From contig JARWSJ010000002.1 in assembly GCA_029906195.1 (NCBI GenBank), positions 248,001 through 312,000 on the forward strand: a DNA stretch of 64,000 bases. The letters are read 5' to 3'. The DNA comes from Chitinophagaceae bacterium 26-R-25. GTDB lineage: Bacteria > Bacteroidota > Bacteroidia > Chitinophagales > Chitinophagaceae. How positions within the stretch are numbered: the first letter of the stretch is position 1; each line of letters starts with the position of its first letter. A program made the translations under genes and the position numbers. Shown here piece by piece: positions 17,386 to 24,978 of this stretch. A model generated the notes under the pieces. That model worked only from the letters and a program-made list of their open reading frames with translations. It did no database searches and was not told where the DNA came from.

Positions 17386-18579
17386 CTAGTGTTGTGGCCT
17401 TCCCTGTTGTGGGTGCGGCATTGGTTGTGGTTGTGCATGCGGCATGTTTTGCGGTTGCGGCCTTGGCTGCTGCATCTGTTGCGGCTGATGTTGCGGCTGT
17501 GGCCGCTGGTGCATTTCCGGTTGATGCATTGGCTGTGGTTGTTGATGCACCTCGCGTTGCATAGGTTGTGGGGCCGGATGATTCATGTTCTGCGGCCTGT
17601 TGTTATTTGTAGGAGCAGGGTTTGAAGGCTCTGGTGTTATGTTCCGGTTCGTATGTGCCTCATTGTTAGAAGGCATATTGTTTCTGTTATGATTAACATT
17701 TACCGGCGGCCTGTTCACGTTTTCATTCGCAGGACGGTTTGAATTGTTGTTATTGTTTGCCGGCCTTTCGTGATTCACATTGGTTGGTGCAGTCGCATTC
17801 ACTGGCCTGCTGTTATTTGGTCTGTTCGGAGTAACATTCGCATTGTTATTGTTTGGCGCAGTATGGTTATTGTTTCTGATAACCGGTCTGTAAATATTGA
17901 CCGTGTTGTTGGCAACATTGGTTGTGCCCGGTCTTGAAGCATTGTTTACATGCATTGTTGTTACGGGTCGGCCCACAGTCCTTTCAACATCTGTACGACG
18001 TGGTCCACTCACATATCTTGCATTGTTGTAAACATTGGTATTGTTGATCACCGTTGTTTTGTTGATGATGGTAACGTTCTGTGACCTGTTCACATAGTAG
18101 TTGTGAATATGCGGAGAAGTGATGTACCTCACCGGCACAAAGCACCAGCGGTTCGCAGGAATAACAGTTACAGAAATGCCTACACCGGGAGATAACGGCG
18201 CCCATCCGTAATAATCGCCACTACTACGCCAACTAACCCATGCAGGAGCCCATTCGTAGCCCGGAACCCAGATCCAGCCATAAGCATTGTCGTAGGCCCA
18301 GCGGCCATAGTGGAAAGGTGCCCAACCCCAATCGTAGTCGGAAACCCACGTCCAGCCATAATCTGTATATGCCCAGTGACCCGAAGTTTCGTAAGGAACG
18401 AAGCCGGGCGAATTGCAGATCCAAACACGTCCGTAGCTACCATAATCGATCCATCTTCCATAAGGACTTAGCGTGTTGTAAAACACGTGTATGTCCACAT
18501 CCTGTGCTTTCAAGGTATTGTTGGGTATTGCCGAGACCAGTGAAAAAGAGATCAGCAATACTTGTATGATTCGTTTCAT
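17386..18579 (-). CDS. DUF6600-like YGxWxW-repeat secreted protein with N/P/Q/H-rich tail
   Basis: 397 residues with signal peptide MKRIIQVLLISFSLVSAIPNNTLKAQ. Residues 30-130 are aromatic repeats (LSPYGRWIDYGSYGRVW, GHWAYTDYGWTWVSDYDWGWAPFHYGRWAY, GWIWVPGYEWAPAWVSWRS), the pattern of DUF6600-type proteins. From about 170 onward the chain is low-complexity: first Asn/Thr-rich, then Pro/Gln/His/Met-rich (HQRPQPQHQP), with 15 or more His that might bind metal. Probably extracytoplasmic; function unknown. Confidence 0.75.
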   Translation of the reverse strand: MKRIIQVLLISFSLVSAIPNNTLKAQDVDIHVFYNTLSPYGRWIDYGSYGRVWICNSPGFVPYETSGHWAYTDYGWTWVSDYDWGWAPFHYGRWAYDNAYGWIWVPGYEWAPAWVSWRSSGDYYGWAPLSPGVGISVTVIPANRWCFVPVRYITSPHIHNYYVNRSQNVTIINKTTVINNTNVYNNARYVSGPRRTDVERTVGRPVTTMHVNNASRPGTTNVANNTVNIYRPVIRNNNHTAPNNNNANVTPNRPNNSRPVNATAPTNVNHERPANNNNNSNRPANENVNRPPVNVNHNRNNMPSNNEAHTNRNITPEPSNPAPTNNNRPQNMNHPAPQPMQREVHQQPQPMHQPEMHQRPQPQHQPQQMQQPRPQPQNMPHAQPQPMPHPQQGRPQH

Positions 18580-18650
18580 AAGTGCAAATTTTTCAACTAT
18601 ATGGGATGAAAAATCGTGCCACCGGTTTAAGTATCGAATCTTAAATAAAA

Positions 18651-18685
18651 CAAAAAAGCAGACCTCTTTGAGAAGTCTGCTTTTT
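18651..18685 (-). terminator. Terminator after the IscA-like gene, also active-looking toward +
   Basis: AGCAGAC (18657-18663) pairs with GTCTGCT (18675-18681). A-run on the left (18652-18657) and T-run on the right (18681-18685) give U tails in both directions. It lies 27 nt past the minus-strand stop. Confidence 0.8.
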
Positions 18686-18708
18686 ATAATGTAGTTAAAA
18701 TGAAATAT

Positions 18709-19044
18709 TTACACTGCGAAGCTTTCGCCGCATGCGCATGTTCTGGCTGCATTAGGATTGCTGAAGAAAAATCCTTTTCCATTCAATCCGTCAGAGAATT
18801 CCAAAGTGGTATTTACGAGGTATAAAAAGCTCTTGAGGTCAGTCACCACTTTAATGCCTTTGTCTTCAAATATCTGGTCGCCCGGCTTTTCCAGGTGATC
18901 GAAGTCCATTTTATAGCTTAAACCTGAACATCCACCGCCTACAACAGATACACGTAAAAAGTATTTTGAAACATCATCGTCGCCTGCTGTTTCTACCAGT
19001 AATTTTTCCACCTTCTCCTTTGCGTTGTCACTTATAAAAATCAT
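18709..19044 (-). CDS. Iron-sulfur cluster assembly A-type carrier (IscA/ErpA family)
   Basis: 111 residues from ATG 19044 (MIFISDNAKEKV); twenty further upstream codons are open but not conserved. Three ligand Cys: Cys39 in GGGCSGLSY, then Cys103 and Cys105 in TCACGESFAV, the A-type carrier pattern. It holds or delivers Fe-S clusters or iron in the cytosol. The next upstream gene in the same direction is a cysteine desulfurase, the sulfur donor for the same pathway. IscA, SufA and ErpA cannot be separated from sequence alone. Confidence 0.93.
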   Translation of the reverse strand: MIFISDNAKEKVEKLLVETAGDDDVSKYFLRVSVVGGGCSGLSYKMDFDHLEKPGDQIFEDKGIKVVTDLKSFLYLVNTTLEFSDGLNGKGFFFSNPNAARTCACGESFAV

Positions 19045-19165
19045 ACTGTTTAGTTTAATTTTTCTAATAGGTAATCTGAAAATGCTCCTATTGATCAAAT
19101 TCAAAATTACATTTATTCTTAATTAATGATGAAAGTCATTTTGTTAAACCCCATCCAATTCACAT

Positions 19166-20341
19166 TTATACCGCCTTTTGTAGTGTTTTTTCCTTTCTAA
19201 GTCTCGTAACCGTAGCCACCACTTTTTCAATCACATAATCAATCTCTTCTTCGGTTGTAAATTTTCCAAGACTAAAACGCAGGCAGGAGCGTGAAAGTTC
19301 GTCACTTATGCCCAGCGCCTTCAATACATAAGACGGCTCAAGGGATGCAGATGTACACGCGGAGCCGGATGACACGGCCACTTCTTTGTTAAATCCCGCC
19401 AATAATTCGTCGCTTCTCAGGCCTTGGAAGGATACATTGGTGATATGTGGCAAACGGTGCTCTGTACTGCCGTTTACAAACGCGCCATCAAGCTTAAGCA
19501 ACGATTGTTCAAGTTTATCTCTCAACTGTTTCATCCGGGCTGCATCAGCCTCCATTTCGTTTGCAGCAATATCCGCAGCTTTTCCAAAGCCAACTATTCC
19601 CGGAACATTGAGCGTTCCACTTCTCATTCCTCGTTCATGACCACCGCCGTCCATTTGTGCAGCTATCTTTACACGGGGATTTTTTCTCCGCACATATAAC
19701 GCGCCAACGCCTTTGGGGCCGTACATTTTGTGTCCAGTAAAAGCCATCAGGTCGATGCCATCTACGTTTACATTTACCGGTACTTTTCCCATCGCCTGCA
19801 CTGCATCGCAAAAAAATATGACGTTGTGTTTTCTTGCCACCGCGCTTATTTCACGAATCGGCTGAAGATTTCCGATCTCGTTATTTGCGTACATAATGGC
19901 AATCAAAATCGTAGTCGGTTTTATCGCCGCTTCCAGTTCTGCAATGTCAATTCTGCCGTCTGGTTTTACAGGCAAATAAGTTACTTCGCCACCTATTTTT
20001 TCAATATGCCTGCAGGTATCTAAAACGGCTTTGTGCTCTGTAGCTGTGGTAATGATGTGATTGCCCTTGCTTGCATACAGCTCAAAAACACCTTTGATGG
20101 CGAGGTTATCTGATTCTGTGGCACCGGAAGTAAAAATGATCTCCTGCGTTTCTGCACCAATAAATGCCGCCAACTGTTCCCGTGCTACTTCAACCCCACC
20201 TTCTGCTGCCCAGCCAAACACATGGTTGCGACTTGCCGCATTGCCAAAGTTGTCCGTAAAGTACGGAAGCATGGCCTCCACCACCCGCGGGTCGCAAGGC
20301 GTTGTGGCGCTGTAGTCGAGATATATGGGCAATTTGGGCAT
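19166..20341 (-). CDS. Cysteine desulfurase (NifS/IscS class)
   Basis: 391 residues from ATG 20341 (MPKLPIYLDYSATTP); 29 further codons upstream come from repeat sequence and are rejected. PLP enzyme with TSGATESDN, TATEHKAV, ANNEIG and the Schiff-base Lys205 in FTGHKMYGPKG. Active-site Cys329 in SSGSACTSASLEPSYV is on the long mobile loop of class I enzymes. It provides persulfide sulfur for Fe-S clusters and tRNA thiolation. No scaffold iscU lies nearby. Confidence 0.95.
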   Translation of the reverse strand: MPKLPIYLDYSATTPCDPRVVEAMLPYFTDNFGNAASRNHVFGWAAEGGVEVAREQLAAFIGAETQEIIFTSGATESDNLAIKGVFELYASKGNHIITTATEHKAVLDTCRHIEKIGGEVTYLPVKPDGRIDIAELEAAIKPTTILIAIMYANNEIGNLQPIREISAVARKHNVIFFCDAVQAMGKVPVNVNVDGIDLMAFTGHKMYGPKGVGALYVRRKNPRVKIAAQMDGGGHERGMRSGTLNVPGIVGFGKAADIAANEMEADAARMKQLRDKLEQSLLKLDGAFVNGSTEHRLPHITNVSFQGLRSDELLAGFNKEVAVSSGSACTSASLEPSYVLKALGISDELSRSCLRFSLGKFTTEEEIDYVIEKVVATVTRLRKEKTLQKAV

Positions 20342-20353
20342 ATACGAAATTAC

Positions 20354-20464
20354 AGAATAACCAATAACTGAATAACTGAATGACTGAATAACTGAGCGTT
20401 TCTGTTTAACAGTAGTGTTGGCTTCCAACCTTCAGTTATCCGGTTAATCAGTTATTCAGTTATT
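20354..20464. repeat. Inverted word-repeat element between divergent genes (word CTGAATAA)
   Basis: Left arm 20354-20395 repeats taactgaa/tgactgaa octads and right arm 20431-20464 repeats the complement, with about 35 nt between. It lies 12 bp upstream of the desulfurase start and 8 bp upstream of mce, that is between two divergent starts. A plain terminator role does not fit here. Confidence 0.85.
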
Positions 20465-20472
20465 TTTGACCC

Positions 20473-20880
20473 ATGAGAAAAATCGAACACATTGGAATTG
20501 CGGTGAAAAGCTTGTCAGCCGCTATTCCGCTATACGAAGCCTTACTGAATACCGGATGTTACAAAACCGAAACTGTTGAAACTGAGATGGTGAACACGGC
20601 CTTTTTCCGGACAGGTGAGAGTAAAATAGAACTGCTTGAAAGTGCTGATGAGCAGGGTGTTATTGCAAAATTTATTGAAAAAAAGGGAGAGGGGATACAT
20701 CATATTGCCTTTGATGTAGCCGATATTCATGCCGAAATGGCGAGATTGAAAGCGGAGGGCTTTACGCTATTAAACGAAGTGCCTAAAAAAGGCGCCGACA
20801 ATAAGCTTGTTTGCTTTGTACATCCCAAGGGAACGAGTGGAGTGCTGGTGGAGCTGTGCCAGGAGAGGAGTGAAAAGTAA
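20473..20880 (+). CDS. mce: Methylmalonyl-CoA epimerase
   Basis: 135 residues, a two-module vicinal-oxygen-chelate fold. Metal ligands are expected at His6 (IEHIGIAV), the His of HHIAFDV, and Glu in GVLVELCQ near the end. It interconverts (2R)- and (2S)-methylmalonyl-CoA in propionate/succinate metabolism. The mutase genes are not in this window. The last codons (ERSEK and stop) coincide with the start of a GTGAAAA word-repeat, so the C-terminus beyond GVLVELCQ is repeat-derived. Confidence 0.92.
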   Translation: MRKIEHIGIAVKSLSAAIPLYEALLNTGCYKTETVETEMVNTAFFRTGESKIELLESADEQGVIAKFIEKKGEGIHHIAFDVADIHAEMARLKAEGFTLLNEVPKKGADNKLVCFVHPKGTSGVLVELCQERSEK

Positions 20881-20971
20881 AAAGTGAAAAGTGAAAAGTA
20901 AAAACCGCTTACTACCCTGTGAACCTTTAGCACTGGAACCTTTTTTGACTTTTGACTTTTTAATTTTGACT
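20870..20971. repeat. Imperfect inverted word-repeat element (word GTGAAAA, period 7)
   Basis: Left arm 20870-20904 repeats gtgaaaa/gtaaaaa heptads, beginning inside the coding end of mce. Right arm about 20941-20971 repeats ttttgac/ttttaat. Left words read GTGAAAA and right words complement to GTCAAAA, so pairing is imperfect. It ends 4 bp before the rnc stop. Confidence 0.7.
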
Positions 20972-20974
20972 TAG

Positions 20975-21709
20975 CTACTGTTCGCTTTCCTCAACTTTAT
21001 TCAAGCCAAGTTTCTCCACGGCTATTTGAGACGCTATCTGAGAGGCGTCTTTTTTGTTGTAGGCTTTTCCCTGCGAAATGACTTCTCCATCTACAACTGC
21101 ACCTATGGTAAACAGGCGACGGCCACCTTCAATGCGTTCTTCGAGGGTTTCAAATTCCAGGTTCTTGCCATTCTTGTTTGCCCAGCCGTATAATTTGTTT
21201 TTGTGGTTGATCTCAAGATTTTCAAGATCATCCATAAACATGTAGGGCTGGATAACGCGTAATAAAACCCAGTCTTTTGTTTTTTTATAGCCTTTATCGA
21301 GGTAAACAGCTCCAACAACCGCTTCGAGCGTGTTGCCGAAGATTTGGCTCATTTTAAGTGAATTGTCAAACTTGTTGTAGTAGATAATCTTTTTAAGTCC
21401 CATTTTTACCGCAACGTCATTCAGCGTAGTTCTGTTCACCATTTTACTACGCATCTCGGTAAGAAATCCTTCTTCGCGATAGGGATATTTCTTGAATAAA
21501 TAATCGGCTACAATACCGCTCAGTATTGCATCTCCTAAATATTCAAGGCGTTCGTTATTGTCTGCAGCGCTGTCACGCACGGAACGGTGCGTTAATGCAG
21601 TTTTATACAGGGAAATATTGCCGGGTGTGAATCCCAAAACATTATTCACTTGCTTTTTAAACGAAGTATTTTTAGCAGAGCTTTTGGAAAAAACGTCGAA
21701 AAATCCCAC
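20975..21709 (-). CDS. rnc: Ribonuclease III
   Basis: 244 residues. Endonuclease domain with signature NNERLEYLGDAIL (51-63, Phe replaced by Tyr in LEFLGD), second acidic cluster GNTLEAVVGAVYLD, and a C-terminal dsRNA-binding domain (about 170-238: HKNKLYGWANKNGKNLEFET, GKAYNKKDASQIASQIAVEKLG). It cleaves double-stranded RNA in rRNA and mRNA maturation. It lies downstream of fabF in the same direction, the acpP-fabF-rnc order widespread in bacteria. Confidence 0.96.
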   Translation of the reverse strand: MGFFDVFSKSSAKNTSFKKQVNNVLGFTPGNISLYKTALTHRSVRDSAADNNERLEYLGDAILSGIVADYLFKKYPYREEGFLTEMRSKMVNRTTLNDVAVKMGLKKIIYYNKFDNSLKMSQIFGNTLEAVVGAVYLDKGYKKTKDWVLLRVIQPYMFMDDLENLEINHKNKLYGWANKNGKNLEFETLEERIEGGRRLFTIGAVVDGEVISQGKAYNKKDASQIASQIAVEKLGLNKVEESEQ

Positions 21710-21820
21710 AGACTTTTATTGGTTTATTTACTAAAGGTAAATCCTGTTTGCCAAAAAAAGACAGACTTCTGAAAAAAACAGTGAACCTTGATCTGAATCA
21801 TGTTGAAAAGACTAAGAATC

Positions 21821-23071
21821 TTATTCATAATGCTTTACAATAATTGCCGCATTGTGACCTCCAAACCCGAAAGTGTTGCTCAATGCTGCTCTTATCGGGC
21901 GCGTTTGTGCCTTGTTGAAAGTGAAGTTCAGCTTCGTGTCCAGCTCAGGATCATCTGTGAAGTGGTTGATGGTTGGTGGCACGATACCGTGTTTCAAAGC
22001 CATGATACAAGCAATGGCTTCAATTACGCCCGCAGCACCAAGACAGTGGCCTGTCATTGATTTGGTAGAGCTTATGTTTAATTTATAAGCGTGCTCGCCG
22101 AAAACTTCTCCGATAGCTTTGATCTCAGCGATGTCGCCAAGAGGTGTAGAAGTTCCGTGAGTGTTGATGTAGTCAATATCTTCCGGTTGCATGCCTGCAT
22201 CTTTAAGAGCGGCAATCATTACATTTTTTGCACCCAGCCCTTCCGGATGTGGAGCTGTGATGTGGTGTGCATCTGCAGTTGCGCCGGCACCTGCGATCTC
22301 ACAATAAATTTTTGCGCCTCTTGCAACGGCATGTTCCAGTTCTTCCAGTACAAGGATACCTGCAGCTTCTCCCATAACAAAGCCATCGCGATCTTTATCG
22401 TAAGGACGGCTGGCTGTTTTAGGATCGTCATTTCTTTCGCTCATCGCTTTCATAGCATTGAAACCGCCAACGCCAGCTTCGCTGATAACAGCTTCACTGC
22501 CGCCAGACAGTAAGATGTCTGCCTTGCCTAAACGAATGAGGTTGTAAGCTTCCATGATACCGTTTGTGCTACTTGCACAAGCACTCACTACCGCGAAGTT
22601 TGGCCCGCGAAGATTGTGCCTCATTGAAATGTGGCCTGCAGCAATGTCCAGGATCATTTTTGGAATAAAGAAAGGATTGTAGCGTGGGGTACCATCGCCT
22701 TTGGCAAATTCCATCACCTCGTTTTGGAAAGTGATCAATCCACCAATACCGCTACCGAAGATAACGCCGGTTCTGTCCGGATTGACATTCTCTTTGGAAA
22801 GGCCTGCCTCTGCCATTGCTTCATCACTTGCTACGATAGCGAGTTGAGTAAAGCGGTCAATTTTGCGGGCTTCTTTGCGATCCATGAATTGGGTTGGATC
22901 GAAGTTCTTTACTTCACAGGCAAACTTTGTTTTGAATTTGGAAGCATCAAATAAAGTAATAGCATCGGCACCTGATACGCCGTTCACGAGACCGTTCCAA
23001 TAATCGTTTAAATTGTTACCAAGCGGTGTGAGTGCGCCAATACCTGTAACTACTACTCTTTTCAGTTCCAT
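21821..23071 (-). CDS. fabF: 3-oxoacyl-ACP synthase II
   Basis: 416 residues. KAS II thiolase fold with catalytic Cys165 (VVSACASSTNGI), first His in NTHGTSTPLGD and second in SMTGHCLGAAG, plus the conserved Lys in STKSMTG. It condenses acyl-ACP with malonyl-ACP in fatty-acid elongation. It lies 105 bp downstream of acpP with a strong intercistronic hairpin between them, and 111 bp upstream of rnc. Confidence 0.97.
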   Translation of the reverse strand: MELKRVVVTGIGALTPLGNNLNDYWNGLVNGVSGADAITLFDASKFKTKFACEVKNFDPTQFMDRKEARKIDRFTQLAIVASDEAMAEAGLSKENVNPDRTGVIFGSGIGGLITFQNEVMEFAKGDGTPRYNPFFIPKMILDIAAGHISMRHNLRGPNFAVVSACASSTNGIMEAYNLIRLGKADILLSGGSEAVISEAGVGGFNAMKAMSERNDDPKTASRPYDKDRDGFVMGEAAGILVLEELEHAVARGAKIYCEIAGAGATADAHHITAPHPEGLGAKNVMIAALKDAGMQPEDIDYINTHGTSTPLGDIAEIKAIGEVFGEHAYKLNISSTKSMTGHCLGAAGVIEAIACIMALKHGIVPPTINHFTDDPELDTKLNFTFNKAQTRPIRAALSNTFGFGGHNAAIIVKHYE

Positions 23072-23098
23072 TTTCGGTTTGTCTGGATTTAAGATGAT

Positions 23099-23140
23099 TA
23101 ATCCGCCTTCGAATAAGATAAATTATCGAAAGGCGGATTA
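23099..23140 (-). promoter_or_regulatory. Intercistronic hairpin between acpP and fabF
   Basis: TAATCCGCCTT (23099-23109) pairs perfectly with AAGGCGGATTA (23130-23140), with further pairing inside (CGAATA/TATCG-like). No U-run follows on the minus strand. A stable hairpin without tail suggests mRNA processing or 3' protection of a short acpP transcript, giving more ACP than FabF. Confidence 0.65.
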
Positions 23141-23176
23141 GTAAAAATTTTGCCTATATTAGGATCTACCGTGAGA

Positions 23177-23413
23177 CTACTTTGCGTGCTCTTCCAAGTA
23201 AGCAACGGCCTGACCAACGGTAGTGATGGTTTCAGCTTGTTCGTCAGGAATTGAAATGTTGAATTCTTTTTCAAATTCCATAATCAACTCCACGGTGTCC
23301 AAAGAATCGGCACCTAGATCATTAGTAAAAGAAGCCTCATTAGTTACCTCAGCCTCGTCTACACCTAATTTGTCAACTATAATCTTTTTAACTCTTGTTG
23401 CGATGTCTGACAT
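23177..23413 (-). CDS. acpP: Acyl carrier protein
   Basis: 78 residues, very acidic, four-helix ACP. Ser37 in [15 protein letters not shown] is the phosphopantetheine attachment site. It carries acyl chains in fatty-acid synthesis. First gene of the acpP-fabF-rnc cluster, with a good Bacteroidota promoter and an approximately 20-nt leader. Confidence 0.97.
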   Translation of the reverse strand: MSDIATRVKKIIVDKLGVDEAEVTNEASFTNDLGADSLDTVELIMEFEKEFNISIPDEQAETITTVGQAVAYLEEHAK

Positions 23414-23437
23414 TGTTGTAAAGTTTAGTTACGGGTG

Positions 23438-23466
23438 CAAAAATATAATTTTTGGCTAAATGGCAA
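23438..23466 (-). promoter_or_regulatory. Promoter of acpP (Bacteroidota type)
   Basis: On the minus strand, TTG (23466-23464), 18 bp, then TATTTTTG (23445-23438), an exact match to TAnnTTTG. Transcription would start about 15-20 nt before the acpP ATG at 23413. Confidence 0.7.
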
Positions 23467-23718
23467 TGTTTAAGCGGCATTTTGTTCAAAAAAGAAGAAT
23501 TACTGTCGAAATCATTGCTTCAACCTTCTTGGCATAACAAGCTTGAATGCACGCTGGTTCTAAGTTTTCCAAAAAAATAAAATAATTAATGCCCGGGGTT
23601 ATTTTTTGAAAATTAGACTCGTTTTAGCACGAAAATATGACTACTTTCTCTCTGTATTACAGAAAAATGAGATATTTCAGGGGCATTTCGTTGCCCCGGA
23701 TCAAAATTTATGTGACCT

Positions 23719-23726
23719 TATATTTG
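23719..23726 (+). promoter_or_regulatory. Promoter -7 element of the GNAT gene
   Basis: TATATTTG exactly matches TAnnTTTG, 24 bp upstream of the ATG at 23750. A TTG at 23691-23693 gives a 25-bp spacing, slightly long. The site lies downstream of an earlier in-frame start at 23606 and so supports the shorter protein. Confidence 0.55.
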
Positions 23727-23749
23727 TAAATTGCTATCAAATCTGCAGC

Positions 23750-24193
23750 ATGGCTTTAAAACTTATCGATTACGGTTCCAGGGAATATCAGCAAATGGTT
23801 GACTTGCGCAATGAAGTGTTGCGCAAACCGCTCGGTTTGTATTTTACCAAGGAAGAATTGGAAAGTGAGAAAGATCATATTTTGATTGGTGCCTTTGAGG
23901 ATGACGAACTACTGGCGTGCTGCATACTAATACAAGTTGACAAAGAAACGGTAAGGCTTCGCCAGATGGCGGTCCTCAGAAATCTACAGGGGAAAGGCGT
24001 GGGCCGTGCTATTATGAACTTCGCAGAAAAAGTGGCCCTCGACCGTGGGTATACGAGAATGGTGATGCACGCCCGCAAATCTGCCGTTGGCTTTTATGAA
24101 AAACTGGGTTACGAAGTCACCAGCAATGAATTTGTAGAAGTTACCATTCCTCACTTCGAAATGGAAAAGCCGCTGATAAGCGTGCCTGAGTAG
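23750..24193 (+). CDS. GNAT family N-acetyltransferase
   Basis: 147 residues from ATG 23750 (MALKLIDYGS). Longer frames begin at 23606, but those 48 codons precede the apparent promoter. Acetyl-CoA pyrophosphate loop RNLQGKGVGRAIMNF (R/Q-x-x-G-x-G/A pattern), preceded by the beta strand VRLRQMAVL, and the C-terminal SAVGFYEKLGYEV block. Resembles ElaA-like or general GNAT acetyltransferases. The acceptor substrate cannot be predicted. Confidence 0.88.
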   Translation: MALKLIDYGSREYQQMVDLRNEVLRKPLGLYFTKEELESEKDHILIGAFEDDELLACCILIQVDKETVRLRQMAVLRNLQGKGVGRAIMNFAEKVALDRGYTRMVMHARKSAVGFYEKLGYEVTSNEFVEVTIPHFEMEKPLISVPE

Positions 24194-24285
24194 TCCGTTT
24201 TCTTTTCATTCTCCAAAAAGTACATTACAGTTATTATATCCCGCAATTGCTTCAGCATGTGCTGGCGTCTTTTGGGTTGGTCAAA

Positions 24286-24293
24286 TACATTTG
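24286..24293 (+). promoter_or_regulatory. Promoter -7 element of the cupin gene
   Basis: TACATTTG exactly matches TAnnTTTG and ends 15 bp before the ATG at 24309, implying a very short leader. No convincing -33 TTG is seen at the right distance. Confidence 0.45.
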
Positions 24294-24308
24294 TGTAAAC
24301 CTATCGCC

Positions 24309-24860
24309 ATGGCATACAGAGGCAAGATCATTAGAAATGAGGTTACCGGACAGTCTATACGATTTGTCGTCACGTCCAAAGACAGCAAGGGTGAGTTGCT
24401 TGAAATGGTGACCACCTATGCGCCACATTCCACCCCACCGGCTGCGCATTATCATCCCGAACAGCATGAGGAATTTAGTGTACTGGAAGGTGAGTTGACG
24501 GTAAAACTGGATGATAGCATCATTGTTTTACGAAAAGGTCAATCCATAGACATTCCCAAAAACAGCAATCACAGCATGTGGAACGCCTCGGCCACGAAAA
24601 CCATTGTTAGCTGGAAAGTGATGCCCGCACTAAACACTGAATATTTCCTTGAAACAGCTACGGGCCTGGCAAACGATGGCAAGGTGGATACAAACGGTCG
24701 CCCGGGGTTGTTACAAGTTGCATTGTTGGCGAGCCGGCATCGAAGCGAGTTCAGGCTTTCAAAGCCATCATTTATTGTGCAGCGTATATTGTTTTCAATA
24801 TTGTCGCCGGTTGCTTTGCTGGTGGGAAAGAAGGCAAGCTACCCTGAGTACATTAATTGA
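24309..24860 (+). CDS. Cupin-domain protein
   Basis: 183 residues from ATG 24309 (MAYRGKIIRNEVTGQ); a TTG six codons upstream overlaps the promoter. Cupin motif 1 is HSTPPAAHYHPEQHEEFSVLEGELTV, giving three His and a Glu for metal; motif 2 lies around IDIPKNSNHSMWN. The last 40 residues are hydrophobic or basic (IVQRILFSILSPVALLVGKKAS), perhaps a membrane-associated tail. Substrate unknown. Its 3' end meets a GTAGAGAC palindromic element before the convergent GH5 gene. Confidence 0.85.
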   Translation: MAYRGKIIRNEVTGQSIRFVVTSKDSKGELLEMVTTYAPHSTPPAAHYHPEQHEEFSVLEGELTVKLDDSIIVLRKGQSIDIPKNSNHSMWNASATKTIVSWKVMPALNTEYFLETATGLANDGKVDTNGRPGLLQVALLASRHRSEFRLSKPSFIVQRILFSILSPVALLVGKKASYPEYIN

Positions 24861-24864
24861 ATTT

Positions 24865-24975
24865 GTAGAGACAAGGCATTGCCTTGTCTGTTTTTCAAAG
24901 AGGCATTGCCTTGTCTGTTTTCAAACAGACAGGGCGGTGCATTTTCAAGGAGACAAGGCAATGCCTTGTCTCTAC
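24865..24975. repeat. 111-bp element with perfect 25-bp terminal inverted repeats
   Basis: 24865-24889 and 24951-24975 are perfect reverse complements over 25 bp. Each starts or ends with GTAGAGAC and is itself palindromic (ACAAGGCA/TGCCTTGT). Two degenerate inner units (24901-24917 and 24925-24941) are also inverted to each other. It fills the gap between convergent cupin and GH5 genes, ending 3 bp before the GH5 stop. Confidence 0.9.
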
Positions 24976-24978
24976 GGG

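Noticed and set aside
17984-18461. Overlapping frames in and opposite the aromatic-repeat region of the DUF6600-like gene
   Set aside because: Low-complexity repeats keep several frames open; composition and family motifs support only the 17386-18579 frame.
20342-20428. 29-codon N-terminal extension of the cysteine desulfurase
   Set aside because: It is read from the word-repeat at 20354-20464 (SFSYSVIGYSVIS-like); the family starts at MPKLPIYLDYSATTP.
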